Shown here one piece after another: positions 6,587 through 10,538 of a DNA stretch of 10,538 bases. Each line of letters begins with the position of its first letter. Positions within the stretch are counted from its first letter, which is position 1. The notes under the pieces were generated by a model that worked only from the letters and a program-made list of their open reading frames with translations, was not told where the DNA came from and ran no database searches. This DNA is from an uncultured Lachnospiraceae bacterium (GTDB lineage: Bacteria; Bacillota; Clostridia; Lachnospirales; Lachnospiraceae), in the NCBI GenBank assembly GCA_910585065.1, contig CAJUCG010000114.1:1-10538 (forward strand). Direction: 5' to 3'. The position numbers and the translations under genes were made by a program.

Positions 6587-8650
6587 ATGGAGCAGGAAAA
6601 AGAATTGCAGGTTGGCTTTGTTGGAAATCCGAACTGCGGTAAAACAACATTGTTCAACGCTTACACCGGCGCACGCCTAAAGGTAGCGAATTGGCCGGGG
6701 GTGACGGTGGAGAAAAAGGAAGGCGCGCTAAAATATCACAAACATCAGTTCAAGTTAGTTGATCTGCCAGGGATCTACAGTCTAACCTCCTACACAATGG
6801 AGGAGAAGCTAACCAGACAGTTTATCCTTGACTCGGATGTGGATGTGATTGTCGATGTGGCGGACGCATCGGCGTTAGAGCGAAATCTCTATCTGACCTT
6901 GCAGTTGATTGAGTTGGGAAAACCTGTTGTGCTGGCACTGAATATGATGGATATTGTGCAGGAACGCGGGATGGAGATTGATCTGCACCGACTGCCGGAA
7001 ATGCTTGGCATTCCCTGCATTCCCGTCTCGGCCAGAAAGCGCGCAGGCCTGCAAATTCTGATTCACACTGTCGCGCACCACAAAGAAAAGCGCAGAGCGA
7101 TCTTAGAGCATCAGCACCCGGAAAGGGAGGTGCCAAGCCATCACAGACACAACCATCACGAGGAATTTGCGATGGTTTACGACGATGCAATCGAGGACAA
7201 GATCGACGAGCTGACAGAGCGGATGAAGGCGGCGGGCTTTAAAAGCTCAAATTATCGCTGGCACGCGCTAAAGCTGCTTGAGCAGGATGAGGAGATTGTC
7301 GCCAAAGTCGGGCTTGATCTCTCTGATATTATTGACCGCAGCTACGAAACGGATATTATTAATGAAAAATATGATTTTATTGAGGAGATCATCGAGGAAT
7401 GTTTGGTAAACAAACAGACTAAGGCGGCGATGACGGACAGAGTCGATAAGCTGCTGACGCATCGGTATTTCGGACTTCCGATGTTTTTGGTGATTATGGC
7501 AGCGGTGTTTTTTCTAACCTTTTTTATCGGGGACTGGCTAAAGGGCTATTTTGAAGATTTTCTCGGCTGGTTTTCCGGGGCGGTGCAAAGGGGATTTGCG
7601 GCGGCAAAAGTCAATGCGGCAGTGACTTCCCTGATTGTGGACGGCATTATTTCGGGAGTGGGCGGGATATTAACCTTTCTGCCAAATATTTTTATTCTTT
7701 TTCTGGCACTTGCCTTTTTGGAGGACAGCGGCTATATGTCGCGAGTTGCCTATGTGATGGACGGACTGATGGGGAAACTAGGACTTTCCGGGCGCGCATT
7801 TATCCCGATGGTGCTAGGCTTTGGGTGCAGTGTGCCGGCGGTGATGGCATCGAGAGCCTTAGAAGATCCCGCTGACCGCAGACGAACAATCTTTGTAACT
7901 CCGTTTATGTCGTGTTCGGCAAAACTGCCAGTCTATGTGCTGTTCTCGCAAATGTTTTTTGGGAAGAATGCGATGATTGCGGCATTTTCAATGTATTTGC
8001 TCGGTATGGCGACCGGCATTGCGACGGCGTTTGTGATGAGCCGAATAGAGAGGAAAGCCAGCAAAGATACGGGAAATCCGCTCTTGATTGAGCTGCCCGA
8101 ATACAAGGTGCCAAATGCGCGCACGATCGCCATCTATGTCTGGGAGAAGGTAAAGGATTATCTGACCAAGGCGGGAACCACGATCTTTATCGCGTCGATC
8201 CTTGTCTGGTTTATCTTAAATTTTGGTACAAAGGGACTGGTTACGGATATGTCCGAAAGTTTTGGCGCGATGATCGGCAAGGCGATCGCCCCTGTTCTTT
8301 CCACAGCGGGCATTGGACTCTGGCAGATTGCACTCGCTTTAATTTCGGGGCTGGCGGCAAAGGAAGTCGTGGTGTCAAGTATCTCCGTACTTTTTGGCAT
8401 TGGGAATGCGAGTTCATCCGCAGGGATGGCAGAACTTTCTTTAAGTTTAGCAGAGTTTGGCTTCACCGCCTTAAATGCTTACGCGCTTATGGTATTTGTG
8501 CTGTTGTACACGCCGTGCGTAGCGACGATCGCCGTGATCCGCCGGGAGTTAAAATCTGTTAAATGGACGGCGGCAACGGTGATCTATCAGCTTTTTATCG
8601 CGTGGCTGATGGCAAGTTTAGTGTACCAGGTGGGACGGCTGTTTTTCTAA
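6587..8650 (+). CDS. feoB: Ferrous iron transporter FeoB
   Basis: Inner-membrane ferrous iron importer with an N-terminal G-protein domain; 687 residues from the chosen ATG, a normal length. G-domain motifs: G1 GNPNCGKTT at 13-21, G2 GVTVEKKEG at 38-46, G3 DLPG at 59-62, G4 NMMD at 119-122, G5 VSAR at 147-150. A charged linker holds nine histidines within residues 164-191. The membrane part starts near residue 295 (YFGLPMFLVIMAAVFFLTFF) and carries the two hallmark gate motifs: GFGCSVPAVMASR at 411-423 (Cys414) and MSCSAKLPVYVLF at 441-453 (Cys443). Later hydrophobic segments include TTIFIASILVWFIL and the C-terminal pair ALMVFVLLYTPCVATIAVI and VIYQLFIAWLMASLVY. It pairs with feoA just upstream and probably shares the promoter before the response regulator. 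The His-rich linker is the only unusual element. Identification is secure. Confidence 0.97.
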   Translation: MEQEKELQVGFVGNPNCGKTTLFNAYTGARLKVANWPGVTVEKKEGALKYHKHQFKLVDLPGIYSLTSYTMEEKLTRQFILDSDVDVIVDVADASALERNLYLTLQLIELGKPVVLALNMMDIVQERGMEIDLHRLPEMLGIPCIPVSARKRAGLQILIHTVAHHKEKRRAILEHQHPEREVPSHHRHNHHEEFAMVYDDAIEDKIDELTERMKAAGFKSSNYRWHALKLLEQDEEIVAKVGLDLSDIIDRSYETDIINEKYDFIEEIIEECLVNKQTKAAMTDRVDKLLTHRYFGLPMFLVIMAAVFFLTFFIGDWLKGYFEDFLGWFSGAVQRGFAAAKVNAAVTSLIVDGIISGVGGILTFLPNIFILFLALAFLEDSGYMSRVAYVMDGLMGKLGLSGRAFIPMVLGFGCSVPAVMASRALEDPADRRRTIFVTPFMSCSAKLPVYVLFSQMFFGKNAMIAAFSMYLLGMATGIATAFVMSRIERKASKDTGNPLLIELPEYKVPNARTIAIYVWEKVKDYLTKAGTTIFIASILVWFILNFGTKGLVTDMSESFGAMIGKAIAPVLSTAGIGLWQIALALISGLAAKEVVVSSISVLFGIGNASSSAGMAELSLSLAEFGFTALNAYALMVFVLLYTPCVATIAVIRRELKSVKWTAATVIYQLFIAWLMASLVYQVGRLFF

Positions 8651-8655
8651 TTTTT

Positions 8656-8689
8656 TATAGATCTGGCATTAAAAATTGCCAGATCTATA
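8656..8689 (+). repeat. Perfect 13-bp inverted repeat right after feoB
   Basis: TATAGATCTGGCA (8656-8668) and TGCCAGATCTATA (8677-8689) are exact reverse complements around an eight-base A/T spacer. The left arm starts five bases after the feoB stop codon. On the + strand the T-run precedes the stem and GCCCTCC follows it, so it lacks a terminator U-tract. Read on the other strand, the stem is followed by an A-run, so it is not a reverse terminator either. It could be an mRNA 3'-end stabilising or processing hairpin, a protein-binding palindrome, or a small mobile remnant. Confidence 0.8.
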
Positions 8690-8753
8690 GCCCTCCGGGG
8701 AATGCGATAAAAAAATATAAATTTACAAAAAAATGGAAATATAGAGATAAGGG
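8690..8753. other. A/T-rich spacer between inverted repeat and terminator
   Basis: After a short G/C-rich patch (CCCTCCGGGG) the spacer is mostly A-runs with scattered T. It contains no convincing reading frame with a ribosome binding site. A TTTACA at 8722-8727 looks like a -35 box, but its best -10 partner (GATAAG, 18 bases on) would start transcription inside the terminator stem. I see no supported gene or promoter. Confidence 0.4.
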
Positions 8754-8781
8754 GCATCTTCCTGGATGGAGGGTGCTTTTT
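8754..8781 (+). terminator. Rho-independent terminator of the regulator-feoAB unit
   Basis: GCATCTTCC (8754-8762) pairs with GGAGGGTGC (8768-8776) as a 9-bp stem with two G-T wobbles and a five-base loop TGGAT, followed by TTTTT (8777-8781). It lies about 100 bases after feoB and about 100 bases before dgt, so it most simply ends the feo transcript. Because it precedes dgt-dnaG it could also act on that operon's leader if a promoter lies upstream of it. Confidence 0.8.
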
Positions 8782-8874
8782 AACGGGCAAAAAAATTTTT
8801 TATAGAAAAAGGAGAATTTGCTTTATCGGCAGAATAATATAAGTAGAGGGGTATTTTGTCAGTTTTACAGGAAT

Positions 8875-8878
8875 GGAG
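8875..8878 (+). promoter_or_regulatory. Ribosome binding site that sets the dgt start
   Basis: GGAG lies six bases before the ATG at 8885. An earlier in-frame ATG at 8873 overlaps this site, and its own AGGA (8869-8872) directly abuts it with no spacing. The later start is therefore preferred, making the protein four residues shorter. Confidence 0.6.
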
Positions 8879-8884
8879 TGTGAA

Positions 8885-9907
8885 ATGGAAGAAAAAATAA
8901 GTATACGAGAAAAACAGGAGGCAAGAGAGCATCAATTATTTTCTCCGTATGCCGCATTTTCCGATGCTTCTATAGGACGCGATCGCGCTGAGGATCCTTG
9001 TGATTTGCGTCCCGTCTACCAGCGCGACCGCGATCGCATTTTGCACAGCAAGGCATTTCGCAGATTAAAGGGCAAGACGCAGGTATTTTTGGCACCGGAG
9101 GGCGACCATTACCGCACAAGACTCACGCACACATTAGAAGTGGCGCAGAATGCGCGCACGATCGCGCGGGCTTTGCGCCTAAATGAGGATTTGACAGAGG
9201 CGATCGCGCTCGGTCACGATCTTGGGCATACGCCGTTTGGACACGCCGGGGAACGCGCACTAAACCGCGTTTGTCCGGGGGGTTTTAACCACTGTGTACA
9301 GAGTGTGCGGGTGGTGGAGCATTTGGAAAAAAATGGCAAGGGATTAAATCTTACCTTCGAGGTGCGCGACGGCATTTTAAATCATCAGACCGCGGGAAAT
9401 CCTGCGACCTTAGAGGGAAAAATTGTGCGGCTCTCGGATAAAATTGCCTATATTAACCATGATATTGACGATGCTGTTCGCGGGCATATTATTGAGGAGG
9501 AGAAAATTCCGAAGGAATATACTGTAGTCTTGGGTCACAGTGTCAGAGAACGCCTCAATACCATGATTCACGATATTGTAATACAGAGTGAGGATTCCTG
9601 CGATATTCGTATGTCAGAGGAAGTATTTGCAGCGATGACTGGACTTAGAAAATATATGTTTGAAAATGTATACACTAACCCAATAGCAAAAGGCGAGGAG
9701 AAAAAGGCAGAGGCGATGGTTGAGCAGCTCTATGTTTATTATGCGGAACATACAGAGCATTTGCCGGAGGAATACCGTTATATGATTGAGGAGGGTGGCG
9801 AGGAAAATTGGCGCGTTGTCTGCGATTATGTCGCAGGGATGACCGATCACTACGCTGTGCAGAAGTACGGGGAGATTATGATACCGGATGCGTGGAATGT
9901 ATTTTAA
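8885..9907 (+). CDS. dgt: dGTPase-family HD-domain triphosphohydrolase (Dgt-like)
   Basis: Cytosolic HD-superfamily enzyme predicted to cut deoxynucleoside triphosphates, classically dGTP to deoxyguanosine plus triphosphate, and so help balance dNTP pools. At 340 residues it matches the shorter Dgt-like group of Gram-positive bacteria. Visible marks: FRRLKGKTQVFL at 58-69; RTRLTHTLEVAQ at 77-88 with His82; ALGHDLGHTPFGHAGE at 108-123, with the metal pair His111/Asp112 plus His115 and His120; FNHCVQSVRV at 134-143; ILNHQT at 164-169; and RLSDKIAYINHDIDDA at 182-197 with Asp187. The metal-binding set is complete. dnaG begins 30 bases after the stop with no terminator between, so the two are probably cotranscribed, as is usual in Clostridia with rpoD next. 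The coding sequence holds three copies of GCGATCGC. The preferred nucleotide is not readable from sequence. Confidence 0.92.
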   Translation: MEEKISIREKQEAREHQLFSPYAAFSDASIGRDRAEDPCDLRPVYQRDRDRILHSKAFRRLKGKTQVFLAPEGDHYRTRLTHTLEVAQNARTIARALRLNEDLTEAIALGHDLGHTPFGHAGERALNRVCPGGFNHCVQSVRVVEHLEKNGKGLNLTFEVRDGILNHQTAGNPATLEGKIVRLSDKIAYINHDIDDAVRGHIIEEEKIPKEYTVVLGHSVRERLNTMIHDIVIQSEDSCDIRMSEEVFAAMTGLRKYMFENVYTNPIAKGEEKKAEAMVEQLYVYYAEHTEHLPEEYRYMIEEGGEENWRVVCDYVAGMTDHYAVQKYGEIMIPDAWNVF

Positions 9908-9937
9908 TATAGAAAAGTATATTTAACGGAGGAAATT

Positions 9938-10538
9938 ATGTATTATCCCGAGGAACTGGTGGAGGAGATACGCTCCAGAAATGATATTGTCGATGTTATT
10001 GGCTCCTATGTGCATCTGACAAAGAAAGGTGCAAGCCATATGGCATGCTGCCCATTCCACAATGAGAAAACTCCCTCGTTTTCGGTGAGTGCTGCAAAGC
10101 AGATGTTTTACTGCTTTGGCTGCGGGAAGGGGGGGAATGTCTTTACTTTCTTGATGGAGTACGAGAATCTTACCTTTCTCGAGGCGGTGCGGATGTTGGC
10201 AGAGCGGGCGCATATTGAGCTGCCTGCCTTAGAATATTCCGACGAGGCGAGGCGCGCATCGGAATTTAAAGCCAAACTTTTTTCGGCGAACAAGGAGGCG
10301 GCAAAATATTATTTTTATCAGTTAAAATCCGAGCGTGGGCGGGCGGCGATGCAGTATTTAAAAAAGCGCGCGCTAAGCGATGAGACGATCGTGCATTTTG
10401 GGCTTGGATACTCGAACAAATATTCGGACGATCTGTACAAATATTTAAAAAACTTGGGGTACGAGGACGAGGTTTTGCGCCAGTCCGGGCTGGTGACTTT
10501 GGATGAAAAACGCGGGGGAAGCGATAAGTTTTGGAACC
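9938..10538 (+). CDS. dnaG: DNA primase DnaG, 3' end outside the window
   Basis: Primase that makes the RNA primers for DNA replication with the DnaB-type helicase. The first 200 codons are present and open to the right edge, so the gene is cut by the window rather than broken; DnaG is normally about 600 residues. The N-terminal CHC2 zinc-binding domain is clear: MYYPEELVEEIRSRNDIVDV at 1-20, IGSYVHLTKKG at 21-31, CPFHNEKTPSFSV at 38-50, and FYCFGCGKGGNVFTFLM at 57-73. The predicted zinc ligands are Cys38, His41, Cys59 and Cys62. The following part (YLKKRALSDETIVHFGLGYS) is the expected link into the catalytic TOPRIM core, which lies beyond the edge. The ribosome binding site is strong (GGAGG, 9928-9932, five-base spacing). 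It follows dgt by 30 bases; rpoD would be expected next. Confidence 0.96.
   Translation, partial: MYYPEELVEEIRSRNDIVDVIGSYVHLTKKGASHMACCPFHNEKTPSFSVSAAKQMFYCFGCGKGGNVFTFLMEYENLTFLEAVRMLAERAHIELPALEYSDEARRASEFKAKLFSANKEAAKYYFYQLKSERGRAAMQYLKKRALSDETIVHFGLGYSNKYSDDLYKYLKNLGYEDEVLRQSGLVTLDEKRGGSDKFWN

Noticed and set aside
8563..8805. Open frame of 80 codons over the feoB end, inverted repeat and terminator
   Set aside because: It starts inside feoB in another frame and crosses both hairpins. Its composition follows the DNA structure rather than a protein.
8818..8843. TTGCTT and TATAAG as a promoter for dgt-dnaG
   Set aside because: TATAAG is a good -10 box, but the spacing to TTGCTT is only 14 bases and no better -35 box is at 17 bases. 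The true promoter was not identified.

Overview
The window looks like ordinary chromosome from a low- to mid-G+C Gram-positive bacterium of the class Clostridia, most likely a Lachnospiraceae-type gut anaerobe. The reasons are strong GGAGG-type ribosome binding sites, a methyl-accepting chemotaxis protein, anaerobic iron uptake by FeoAB, the oxygen-independent style queuosine enzyme QueH, and the dgt-dnaG gene order typical of this group (inference from gene content and protein style; no database search was possible). All genes read left to right, coding density is high, and no gene is visibly broken. No tRNA, rRNA, CRISPR array, insertion sequence, phage gene or attachment site was seen.

Layout. 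(1) 1-1514: the end of a membrane chemoreceptor gene, cut by the left window edge and followed by a rho-independent terminator (1592-1635). (2) 1686-5161: a tight three-gene run of a HisC-type aminotransferase, a PF09818-type 'ABC-class' ATPase of unknown cellular role, and queH, with gaps of 2 and 12 bases. (3) A good sigma-A-like promoter (5173-5204) starts a second unit: a REC-HD-GYP response regulator (probable cyclic-di-GMP phosphodiesterase), feoA and feoB, with gaps of 18 and 42 bases. (4) 8651-8884: the longest gene-free stretch, with a perfect 13-bp inverted repeat and then a rho-independent terminator. (5) 8885-10538: a dGTPase-family HD hydrolase and the start of DNA primase dnaG, which runs off the right edge.

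How the genes work together. The feo pair is a clear functional unit for ferrous iron import. The regulator directly upstream probably shares its transcript, which hints at (but does not prove) a link between cyclic-di-GMP turnover and iron supply. dgt-dnaG is a DNA replication/nucleotide module. The hisC-like/ATPase/queH run is not an obvious pathway. The ATPase is the least understood gene here.

I do not see a convincing undescribed system. The items most worth a second look are the uncharacterised ATPase in its tight operon, a local cluster of the palindrome GCGATCGC together with a window-wide excess of CGATCG, a histidine-rich linker in FeoB, the regulator-feoAB linkage, and the perfect inverted repeat after feoB that is not a normal terminator.
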